35,482 bases of DNA, taken from positions 1 to 35,482 of the forward strand of contig JAHEAW010000012.1 of assembly GCA_024642545.1 (NCBI GenBank), in the 5' to 3' direction. The stretch is from Erythrobacteraceae bacterium. Lineage in GTDB: Bacteria; Pseudomonadota; Alphaproteobacteria; Sphingomonadales; Sphingomonadaceae. This document shows positions 7,402-14,670 of this stretch, piece by piece (within the stretch, counting starts at the first letter, position 1; each line of letters starts with the position of its first letter). The translations under genes and the position numbers were made by a program. The notes beneath the pieces were generated by a model, which saw nothing but the letters and a program-made list of their open reading frames with translations, ran no database searches and had not been told where the DNA came from.

Positions 7402-8043
7402 TTGCAGCGCTATGACCGCCCCCGCCGGATTCTTGGGACAGGCATTGCTGCGCTTGCAGGCTATGTCGATGCAGTCGGCTTCCTTTCGGCTGATCGCTAT
7501 TTTGTTTCCTTCATGTCGGGCAATACCACGCGTCTTGCAGTGGATATGACGCAGCGGCCGCAACAAGCGATCATCCCGCTCGCACTGATCGGCGGCTTTG
7601 TTACCGGGGTGACAATCGGAGCAATCATTTCCGACCATGCGGGCCAGTGGCGCAAGACCTGGATACTGGCCTTCGCCGCCATCCTGCTGGGCGGTGCATG
7701 CATCACTCGATGGTTCGGCCATACAGCCGTGATGATGGCATTTATGGTGCTGGCCATGGGCGCACTAAATAACGCCTTTCGGCGGGACGGGAATGTTGCA
7801 GTAGGCGTGACATATATGACCGGCAGTCTGGTGAGCATGGGGCAAGCGATTGCCGCACGGATGCAAGGCAGGGTTCTGCCCGGGTGGGCGAACCCGATAG
7901 CGTTGTGGCTGGCGCTGGTCACCGGTGCAATTATTGGGGCAAGGGTATTTACGGCTTGGCCGTTCTGGGCGCTGATTGCCGCAACAGCTTGGACTGCGCT
8001 ACTTACGCTGTGGGCCCGCTACTTTGAAGGGCACAGCGCCTAG
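7402..8043 (+). CDS. DUF1275 (YoaK family) membrane protein
   Basis: A 213-residue inner-membrane protein starting at TTG, chosen because GGAGG lies six bases upstream. It opens with AALAGYVDAVGFLS, then FVSFMSGNTTRLAVDM and later NAFRRDGNVAVGVTYMTGSL, the conserved blocks of DUF1275 (YoaK). Six or so hydrophobic segments span the chain. Function is not established; it is probably a transporter-like protein. It lies 40 bases after clpA on the same strand and may be read through. Its stop codon overlaps the stop of the convergent DUF167 frame (8040-8043), leaving no room for a terminator between them. Confidence 0.85.
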   Translation: MQRYDRPRRILGTGIAALAGYVDAVGFLSADRYFVSFMSGNTTRLAVDMTQRPQQAIIPLALIGGFVTGVTIGAIISDHAGQWRKTWILAFAAILLGGACITRWFGHTAVMMAFMVLAMGALNNAFRRDGNVAVGVTYMTGSLVSMGQAIAARMQGRVLPGWANPIALWLALVTGAIIGARVFTAWPFWALIAATAWTALLTLWARYFEGHSA

Positions 8044-8300
8044 GGAATTATTTGCACCAGTTTATCTCGCCCGGTTGCGCCGCGCAACAAACGAAGCCGT
8101 GACGTCGCCCGGCCCAGTGATTTCGCCAGCAATTTCAAGACTGCCTCATTGGCATCGCCAACGCCGGGGTGAGCGCGGACCATTATCAGGATCAATCCCT
8201 GATCAAGGATGATCGCCTCGCTGCGCGCCGCCGGAGTGACCTTTACCGCGAGCCGGCCTTTGCCATCCGCCAGCGCCAGCAGGCCGGCTGCATTGGGCAG
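8040..8300 (-). CDS. DUF167 (YggU-like) protein with probable CTG start
   Basis: This 86-residue frame encodes GRLAVKVTPAARSEAI, then ANEAVLKLLAKSLGRATSRL and RLLRGATGRDKLVQI, clear DUF167 blocks. The family is small, widespread and of unknown biochemical role. No ATG, GTG or TTG lies between the in-frame TAG upstream and the conserved region. The only usable codon is CTG at 8300, with AAGG six bases upstream, two bases after the carbonic anhydrase stop. It is either a real CTG start coupled to the upstream gene or a gene losing its start. The central loop reads HPGVGDAN where the family usually has a PxDGKAN-type sequence, so some divergence is visible. Codon use otherwise looks intact. Confidence 0.7.
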   Translation of the reverse strand: MPNAAGLLALADGKGRLAVKVTPAARSEAIILDQGLILIMVRAHPGVGDANEAVLKLLAKSLGRATSRLRLLRGATGRDKLVQIIP

Positions 8301-8301
8301 A

Positions 8302-8889
8302 TCAGGCCTTAGCGGCGCTATCGGCCATTTCGGCGAGCGCTACTGCATGACGGCGGCCATTTTCGACATAATGTGCGACCCCCATGCGCATGCCTAAAAT
8401 CGCTGCATCGCCAAGCTCGCGCATGAACCGGGCCGGCCGACCGGCCCACAAGGTGCGTGGCTCCATCACTTTACCTTCAGTCAGCATCGCTCCGGCAGCC
8501 AGCATGGCATCGCTGCCAATGCGCGACTTGTTCATGGCAATCGCGCCCAGGCCAACAAAACCCCGGTCCTCGATAGTGCAGCCATGCACCATCGCCAGAT
8601 GGCCGATCAGCACATCTTCGCCGATCATCAGCGGGCAGCCGTCCGGATCGCCCGGATGAGGCCCGTCGCAATGCAGCACACTGCCATCCTGCACATTGGT
8701 CCGGTCCCCGATCACAATCCGGCTAACATCAGCGCGCAGCACGCAATTATACCAGATCGAACAATCGGCACCGATCGTCACATCTCCGATAATCCGGCAC
8801 CCGGGCGCGATAAATGCGCTGTCATGGATGCGCGGAACCTTGCCGTGGATCGGAATAAGCGAAACGCCGGGACGCGAACATTCCATCAT
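8302..8889 (-). CDS. Gamma-class carbonic anhydrase-like protein
   Basis: A 195-residue left-handed beta-helix protein built of hexapeptide repeats (for example CRIIGDVTIGADCSIWYNCV). The three zinc-ligand histidines of the gamma class are recognisable: one in DGSVLHCD and two in GHLAMVHGC. It therefore probably binds metal and may hydrate CO2, though many homologues (YrdA/PaaY type) have low or other activity. The chosen ATG at 8889 overlaps the stop of the upstream membrane protein in TGATG; ATG at 8913 or 8886 is possible. It sits in a reverse cluster with the membrane/spermidine-synthase fusion upstream and DUF167 two bases downstream. The C-terminus is a helix ending in DSAAKA, typical of trimer-capping helices. 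Confidence 0.85.
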   Translation of the reverse strand: MMECSRPGVSLIPIHGKVPRIHDSAFIAPGCRIIGDVTIGADCSIWYNCVLRADVSRIVIGDRTNVQDGSVLHCDGPHPGDPDGCPLMIGEDVLIGHLAMVHGCTIEDRGFVGLGAIAMNKSRIGSDAMLAAGAMLTEGKVMEPRTLWAGRPARFMRELGDAAILGMRMGVAHYVENGRRHAVALAEMADSAAKA

Positions 8890-11129
8890 CAAAACCCCAA
8901 AATATTGTGCCATTCGACATAGGGTATGGTCGACGCATAGTCATCGGTCCATGCCTGCGGGGCGGGCTTATCCAATGCAACCCAAGGAGCGGCAGGGTCC
9001 TTTGCCTCCAGCGCAGCCAGTTGAGTGGTGCGGCGGGTCAAAGCGACCCAGTTAGACGGCTTAGTCGCATCATTAGGCGCCGGCCGGTCGGCTCGCAAGG
9101 CCGCCGACCAGCCCATTTCATGAGCAGCAGCGCTGAGAACCGGTCTCAAATTGATGTAATGATTGGAGATATGCACCATGATGATCCCGTTGGCGCTGAC
9201 TACCCGCTCATAGACAGCGAAGGCTTCCTTGGTCAGCAAATGCAGCGGGATCGCATCCGAACTGAACGCATCGATGACCAGAATATCATAGGAATTGGCG
9301 GGGATGGCCGCCAACTCCAGCCGCGCATCCCCGATCACCACTTTGGCCCGAGGTGCACAATCGGACAGAAAGGTGAAGTCCCTCCGCTGTGAATATTTCA
9401 GGATCGTGGGGTCGATTTCGAAAAAGGTGAAGCTTTGCCCTGGCTTGCGATAACAAGCCAGTGTTCCAGTGCCGAGCCCGACCACTCCAACGCGCGCATG
9501 GTCGCCAATCAGGGAGTCCGCATTGCTCAGCGCGATGCCAACGCCAGAACTTGGCCCATAATAGGAAGTTGGCTCTAGCCGCCGCGCCGGATCGATGAAC
9601 TGCATTCCGTGCATGGTCGTGCCATGATTCAGAATCCTGACCGGCGGATCGGTAAAGTCGCGAACTGTATAAATTCCGAAATAACTGCGCTCTCGCGCAT
9701 GATTTGCCGAAATCGTCATGGTAATCAGTCCGCCATTGCCCAGCATCAACAGGCCAAGCACAAGGACAAAGGCCCAGCGGACGAACTGAACTGCAAGACC
9801 ACACAGTATGATCACTGCCATACCGGCCAAAAACAACAGCGCATGTTCGCCTGCTTCTGCCCGAACCATGGTCACCATCGCCGCAATCGAGAGCACCAGC
9901 GCAGCGGTGGCAATCATCAACCGGCGGCGCTCGGTGGCATAAAGATTGCGCACCCGAGCCGGGTTTTGCCCCAGCGGGATCAAGGCAGCAGCAGCCAGCA
10001 CCAAAAGCGGATGTTCCCACACCCAGTCAAATGTGAGCGGGGCAACCAGAGCGGTGAAGATGCCGCCCAAAACACCGCCAGCGGACATGATTAGATAAAA
10101 GAATGTCAGCTGCGCCGGGTCGGGGCGCGATGCATACAGGCGCGCATGCAATGCGACCGAGACAATGAACATCATCACCACGGCTACCACCGCGCCCGAT
10201 AGATTGCCGTTGCCGCCAGACATCATCGCCATGCCGCCTGCCAGCAGCAGAACCAGCGGCGCGTATCGAGTAATCGTGGCAGCCAGCGCCCGATCTTCTG
10301 AGAATGCCGGAACAAAGCTCAACAAATAAAGCCCCAGCGGAATGACCCAAAGCAGCGGCATGGCGAAAATGTCAGTCGTCAGATGGGTCGTGGTCGAGAG
10401 CATCAGGCCTGAAGGTACTGCGGCCAGCACCAGCCACAGAAGAATGCGCCTCGCCCCCATTGGCTCAGCCACCGCAGACATTGAGGCTGGCGAAACTTGT
10501 TGTGCTTCCCGCCGGGTCCAGGCGACTGCGCCGACAAACAGCACTAGGACCCCGTAGCCAGCGCTCCACAACCAGCTTTGCGCCTTGAGCGTCAGGTTGG
10601 GCTCAAACAAAATGGGGTAGCAGATCAACCCTGCGAAGCTGCCAATGTTGGATGCTGCATAAAGCGCATAGGGATCGCCCGCAGATCGGCCGGCAGCGAA
10701 CCAGCGCTGCATCAATGGCGCTTGCGCAGACACCAGAAAGAACACCGGGCCGATTGTCAGCGCCAGCAGCGCAGGCACCCAAAGCGCTTCCCATCCCGGC
10801 GCTGGCGGCGCAAGCCTTGCCAGTGTGATTGGCAGGGTCAACCCGGCCAACAGCAGCAAAATCAAATGGACCATGGCTTGCCGCCGAACGGTCCAGCGGC
10901 TGAGGAAATGGGCGTAAGCATATCCGCCCAGCAGCAAGGCTTGATAAACCAGCATGGCGCTGTTCCAGACATTGGGCGCACCCCCCAGACGGGGCAGGGC
11001 AAGTCGCGCAACCATGGGCTGGACCAGAAACAGCAAGAAACTGCCAGTCAGGATTGCGGCCACGAACAGTCGCCGCGAACCATTATCTGCGGTAAGGCCA
11101 GCATCTGCCGACGCCGCTTTATCTGCCAT
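8889..11129 (-). CDS. Membrane protein fused to spermidine synthase-like methyltransferase-fold domain
   Basis: A 746-residue fusion. The first 450 or so residues hold about a dozen hydrophobic membrane helices, beginning FVAAILTGSFLLFLVQPMVA. The C-terminal domain has a SAM-binding-type fold: VGVVGLGTGTLACY (about 544-557), then FFEIDPTILKYS, then VVIGDARLELA, then ILVIDAFSSDAIPLHLLTKEA. This layout is the family often labelled fused MFS/spermidine synthase. Polyamine synthesis has not been shown for these fusions as far as I know, so the substrate is open. The loop after the Gly-rich motif and DAFSSDAIP are typical of SpeE-like folds. Its stop overlaps the start of the carbonic anhydrase gene, suggesting co-expression. 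The Shine-Dalgarno before 11129 is weak. Confidence 0.82.
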   Translation of the reverse strand: MADKAASADAGLTADNGSRRLFVAAILTGSFLLFLVQPMVARLALPRLGGAPNVWNSAMLVYQALLLGGYAYAHFLSRWTVRRQAMVHLILLLLAGLTLPITLARLAPPAPGWEALWVPALLALTIGPVFFLVSAQAPLMQRWFAAGRSAGDPYALYAASNIGSFAGLICYPILFEPNLTLKAQSWLWSAGYGVLVLFVGAVAWTRREAQQVSPASMSAVAEPMGARRILLWLVLAAVPSGLMLSTTTHLTTDIFAMPLLWVIPLGLYLLSFVPAFSEDRALAATITRYAPLVLLLAGGMAMMSGGNGNLSGAVVAVVMMFIVSVALHARLYASRPDPAQLTFFYLIMSAGGVLGGIFTALVAPLTFDWVWEHPLLVLAAAALIPLGQNPARVRNLYATERRRLMIATAALVLSIAAMVTMVRAEAGEHALLFLAGMAVIILCGLAVQFVRWAFVLVLGLLMLGNGGLITMTISANHARERSYFGIYTVRDFTDPPVRILNHGTTMHGMQFIDPARRLEPTSYYGPSSGVGIALSNADSLIGDHARVGVVGLGTGTLACYRKPGQSFTFFEIDPTILKYSQRRDFTFLSDCAPRAKVVIGDARLELAAIPANSYDILVIDAFSSDAIPLHLLTKEAFAVYERVVSANGIIMVHISNHYINLRPVLSAAAHEMGWSAALRADRPAPNDATKPSNWVALTRRTTQLAALEAKDPAAPWVALDKPAPQAWTDDYASTIPYVEWHNILGF

Positions 11130-11203
11130 TCTCGATTACCCCCACCAGTCGAGACAGTTTAGGCGCCATATTGGGCAGCGCGCCACCTAATTCGCTATAT
11201 TGC

Positions 11204-11806
11204 CTAGTCGGATGCGATCCACGCCGTACGCGCCATCGAATAGACGATCGTATCGCGCCAGGGCGGATCGTATCGCGTATCGGGGTAATCCAGTTCCTCG
11301 TGGCGGCGCATTCCCAACCGTTCCATAAGGCCCCAGCTGGCGGAATTTTCGATCACTGTCAGCGCCACAATCTCCTCGGCCCCGAATTGTTCAAACCCGG
11401 CGGTCATCGCTGCACGGGCTGCTTCCTTGGCGTAGCCATGCCCCCATGCGTCCTCGCGCATACGCCAGCCGATCTCCACCGCTCCGGTAACGCTGCTGCC
11501 CGGTGCGTCCGCACGCTTGAGCCCGCAAAAGCCCAGCACCTCGCCCGCCAGGTGCCCGCCATCTTCCTGCCGCTCCACCAGCCAGAAGCAATGGCCGTGT
11601 CGCGCCGCGCAACTTTCCACCCGATCTCGCTGCAACGTCATGCCGTCAGTGCTCAATACCCCGCCCAACCAGCGCATGACCGCTGCGGTGTTGGTGTGGC
11701 GAAAGAACTGCTCCCAATCGGCATCACTGTGCCAATCGCGCAGCACCAACCGGTCTGTTTCGAGCCGGAAATCAGCCACGGAGCAGCCGTGCGGCATGGG
11801 CTGCAT
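11204..11806 (-). CDS. GNAT family N-acetyltransferase, RimJ/RimL type
   Basis: A 200-residue acetyltransferase. It begins with FRLETDRLVLRDWHSDAD, typical of RimJ/RimL-like GNATs, and carries the acetyl-CoA-binding block EIGWRMREDAWGHGYAKEAA followed by ENSASWGLMERLGMRRH. It transfers acetyl groups to an unknown amine, perhaps a protein N-terminus or small molecule. The start is uncertain: ATG at 11806 or 11797 overlaps the end of hemB by about 26-35 bases, and a GTG at 11779 gives an 8-base overlap. None has a good Shine-Dalgarno, so translation is probably coupled to hemB. Nothing in the context points to the substrate. Confidence 0.8.
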   Translation of the reverse strand: MQPMPHGCSVADFRLETDRLVLRDWHSDADWEQFFRHTNTAAVMRWLGGVLSTDGMTLQRDRVESCAARHGHCFWLVERQEDGGHLAGEVLGFCGLKRADAPGSSVTGAVEIGWRMREDAWGHGYAKEAARAAMTAGFEQFGAEEIVALTVIENSASWGLMERLGMRRHEELDYPDTRYDPPWRDTIVYSMARTAWIASD

Positions 11807-12767
11807 GATACGTCAGCACGCCGCTGCATCCCGCGCGCTTGAACGCCAGCAAAGTTTCCAGCACCAGCGCATCGCGGTCCCCCGCTCCTGCCGCCGCCGC
11901 TGCTTCGATCATGGCATATTCGCCGCTGACCTGATAGGCGAACACCGGCACTTCGAAGCGCTCCTTCACCCTTCGGACAATGTCGAGATAGGGCAAGCCT
12001 GGTTTGACCATCACGCTGTCCGCACCTTCGGCAATGTCGAGCTCCACTTCCCGCAGCGCCTCTTCGCCATTGGCAGGGTCCATCTGGTAACTTTTCTTAT
12101 CGCCTTTGAGCAGCCCGCCAGACCCGACCGCATCACGAAACGGGCCGTAAAATGCGCTCGCATATTTGGCGGCATAGCTCATGATCTGGACATTGTGATG
12201 ACCGCCCATTTCCAGCGCCATGCGAATCGCGCGCACACGGCCATCCATCATGTCTGATGGTGCGATGATGTCCGCCCCGGCTTCGGCCTGATTAATCGCC
12301 TGATCGACCAGCACCGCGACTGTATCGTCATTCACGACATAGCCCGCATGGTCGAGCAATCCGTCCTGCCCGTGCGCGGTATAGGGATCAAGCGCGACAT
12401 CGGTCAGAATGCCAATATCTGCGCCGCATGCATCGCGCACCGCCTTGATTGCGCGGCACATCAAATTGTCAGGATTGAGCGCTTCAGCCCCGTCATCACT
12501 GCGCCGGTCCGGCTGGGTGTTGGGAAACAGGGCGATGCAGGGAATGCCAAGCGCGGAAGCTTCCTTCGCGCGCACTCCAATCAGGTCGGGCGACCAGCGC
12601 GATACGCCGGGAAGCGAAGCGACTGGCTGCTCCACCCCGCTGCCATCTGTAACAAATAGCGGCCAGATCAGATCAGCGTGCGTCAGAATATTTTCGCGGT
12701 GAAGCGCGCGGCTCCACCCAGTGGCCCGGGTCCGGCGCAGGCGAAGATTGGGATAGGAAGCAGTCAT
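11772..12767 (-). CDS. hemB: Delta-aminolevulinic acid dehydratase (porphobilinogen synthase)
   Basis: A 331-residue cytosolic enzyme that condenses two 5-aminolevulinate molecules to porphobilinogen in haem and chlorophyll synthesis. The active-site lysines are visible: K201 in SYAAKYASAFYGPFRDA and K255 in SVMVKPGLPYLDIV. The catalytic-zinc cysteine cluster of yeast and E. coli enzymes is replaced by DVALDPYTAHGQDG (123-136), so this belongs to the cysteine-free, magnesium-type group. The N-terminal arm, used for octamer assembly, is present (RLRRTRATGWSRALHRE). The product is probably under its own promoter in the 73 bases upstream, although none is clear. A GNAT gene overlaps its 3' end. 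Confidence 0.95.
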   Translation of the reverse strand: MTASYPNLRLRRTRATGWSRALHRENILTHADLIWPLFVTDGSGVEQPVASLPGVSRWSPDLIGVRAKEASALGIPCIALFPNTQPDRRSDDGAEALNPDNLMCRAIKAVRDACGADIGILTDVALDPYTAHGQDGLLDHAGYVVNDDTVAVLVDQAINQAEAGADIIAPSDMMDGRVRAIRMALEMGGHHNVQIMSYAAKYASAFYGPFRDAVGSGGLLKGDKKSYQMDPANGEEALREVELDIAEGADSVMVKPGLPYLDIVRRVKERFEVPVFAYQVSGEYAMIEAAAAAGAGDRDALVLETLLAFKRAGCSGVLTYHAAHAARLLRG

Positions 12768-12840
12768 CCAGCATCTGTTGCGCGAATTGCAGGAAAGTTC
12801 AATTGCCGTAGTGCAACCTGCGCAGACCGCGCGCTAGCTG

Positions 12841-14472
12841 CTAGTTGATCTTTACGGGCTGTTCGACCTTGTCGATCTCACGCGTGGGCACCTTTTCCTC
12901 AACATGATCGGGAGCCAGAGGCTCCAGCGCAGCGCCGGGCGAGACCGTCCGCAAACGTGACAGTGCTTCGCGGAATTTCTGCAGATCATCGCCCGACAAC
13001 TGCGCGCGGGTAACGAATTTGACCGACGCTGGATTGATCACCCGGCCTGAGCGGTACATTTCGTAATGCAGATGCGGCCCGGTCGAAAGGCCGGTCGACC
13101 CAACATAGCCAATCACTTGCCCGCGGCGGACCCGCTGGCCCCGGCTCACAGCCACCCTGCTCATGTGGCAATAGCGGGTCTGCAAGCCGCCACCATGATC
13201 GATCCGCACGGCATTGCCGCAGCCGCCCATCCGGCCAGCCCCGATAATCACCCCCTCAGTGACAGCCATAATCGGTTCACCATAAGTGGCATGAAAATCG
13301 AGCCCCGAATGCATCCGGACATAGCCTAAAATCGGATGGCGGCGCATGCCAAAGCCCGACGTTATCGCACCAGGAACCGGCGCGATCAGCCCATTGCGCT
13401 GTTCGCCAACGCCCGAAGCTTCGTAGAATTTATTGTCCATACCCCAACGCATCAGCTGTGTGCTGGGCTTCCCGCTACGGTCAATCCCGGCATAAAGCAG
13501 TTGGCCAGCCTGCCGTTCACCCGTGGCTGCACGTTTGTAGGCAACGATCATGTCGAAAGTGTCATTTGGCCGCATGGCCTGATCAAGATCGACCTGATCG
13601 CCCAGGGTTTTGAGATATTGCTGCACCGCGCTGGCAGGAGCGCCAGCGGCACGCGCGGACCGGTACAGGCTTTGGCCCACTGTCCCGCGAATCCGCAAAG
13701 GCGTATCGTCAACCCGGATCGGTTTGCGCACCAGTGCCAGACTGCCGCTGCTGCGGGTGATCCCCAGTTCAAGGTCAAAGCGGGCGCGGAAATCGAGCGC
13801 ATCCAGTGGGCGCGGTTCGCCCGGAGCAGGACGGCGGCCCAGCGTAATGTCGACCTGAGTACCCGATTCTATATCACCAAGAGGCATGGTTCGGGCGATC
13901 AGGTCGCTGACCCTTGCAGCATCGCCCGACCCGACCCCTGCGCGCTGCAGCATCCGGCCAAAACTGTCCCCCGATCCAAGCGTTGCGAGCAGCTCAATCT
14001 GGGGGCGCTCAGGCGCAGCTTTGAGCGGAACAACGGCTGTCGTCGCACCCATATGGCGGCCGCTATCAGCTCCCAGCGCGAGCGGCATGATCATCTGGCT
14101 GCGAAATTCGTCGCGGATACCGCGGTCGACCTGCATCGCTGGCGCAGCTTCGAGCGGCGCAAAATTGGGCCAGAATGCCAGCGCAGCGGCTGACAGGCCA
14201 ATTAAGGTGCCCAATCCGCGAAACCAGCGGCGACTGCCAATCTTTTCTGCAAGGTCCGGCGCAATATCGACCGCCTTGATCTTTTCGGACAAGCCGCTGC
14301 GCCAATCAGCCAGGCGTTCTGGCAGGCTGCGGCCGCGGTGAAATACCATTGGCGGCGGCGCCTTCGGCTGACTATCCGGGGCAATAGACGGATCAAAAGC
14401 CAGCCCGGTGGAGGCGGATTGCTCCTCCCCACCGGCCAGATTTGCTGGCGTCAATCCGTCGTCATCGCGCAT
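12841..14472 (-). CDS. M23 family metallopeptidase (MepM-like cell-wall endopeptidase)
   Basis: A 543-residue envelope protein with a cytoplasmic N-terminus, one membrane helix (about 86-104, GLGTLIGLSAAALAFWPNF), and periplasmic domains. The catalytic LytM/M23 domain has HSGLDF (near 387) and HLHYE (near 467) as zinc ligands, with TSGFGMRRHPILG before them and VSRGQRVRRGQVIGYVGSTG between. It should cut peptide cross-links in peptidoglycan during growth or division. A degenerate OapA/LysM-like segment (LGSGDSFGRMLQRAGV) precedes it. The AGGAGG ribosome site is 14 bases before ATG 14472, longer than usual; a CTG nine bases upstream would be better spaced. Divergent from the helicase gene. Confidence 0.9.
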   Translation of the reverse strand: MRDDDGLTPANLAGGEEQSASTGLAFDPSIAPDSQPKAPPPMVFHRGRSLPERLADWRSGLSEKIKAVDIAPDLAEKIGSRRWFRGLGTLIGLSAAALAFWPNFAPLEAAPAMQVDRGIRDEFRSQMIMPLALGADSGRHMGATTAVVPLKAAPERPQIELLATLGSGDSFGRMLQRAGVGSGDAARVSDLIARTMPLGDIESGTQVDITLGRRPAPGEPRPLDALDFRARFDLELGITRSSGSLALVRKPIRVDDTPLRIRGTVGQSLYRSARAAGAPASAVQQYLKTLGDQVDLDQAMRPNDTFDMIVAYKRAATGERQAGQLLYAGIDRSGKPSTQLMRWGMDNKFYEASGVGEQRNGLIAPVPGAITSGFGMRRHPILGYVRMHSGLDFHATYGEPIMAVTEGVIIGAGRMGGCGNAVRIDHGGGLQTRYCHMSRVAVSRGQRVRRGQVIGYVGSTGLSTGPHLHYEMYRSGRVINPASVKFVTRAQLSGDDLQKFREALSRLRTVSPGAALEPLAPDHVEEKVPTREIDKVEQPVKIN

Positions 14473-14516
14473 CGTGTACAGCGCGCCCTCCTGCTTGCGG
14501 CCCGATGTGGGCTTTG

Positions 14517-14539
14517 ATCGGCCTTCCTAATCGGCCTTC
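14517..14539. repeat. Direct repeat ATCGGCCTTC in divergent promoter region
   Basis: Two exact 10-base copies (14517-14526 and 14530-14539) start 13 bases apart between the divergent M23 peptidase and helicase genes. It could be a regulator site or chance in GC-rich DNA. A GATAAT box at 14584-14589 could serve as a helicase -10. Confidence 0.35.
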
Positions 14540-14670
14540 GCCGGTTTTCCTGCACTTTTAAAGTTAATGTGGATTTAAGCTGCGATAATCTGGCCTGCCC
14601 GCGCGGCAGGCTGTTGATGGGAAGCGGCGAATGGTTGTCGTGCGCCCGGCAGGGTGCCACATTTGCGCTT

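Noticed and set aside
13336-14193. 285-codon plus-strand frame opposite the M23 peptidase
   Set aside because: No domain, biased composition, and antisense to a clear peptidase.
14569-14670. GTG start of the helicase at 14569
   Set aside because: It precedes the likely promoter box and adds no family-like sequence.
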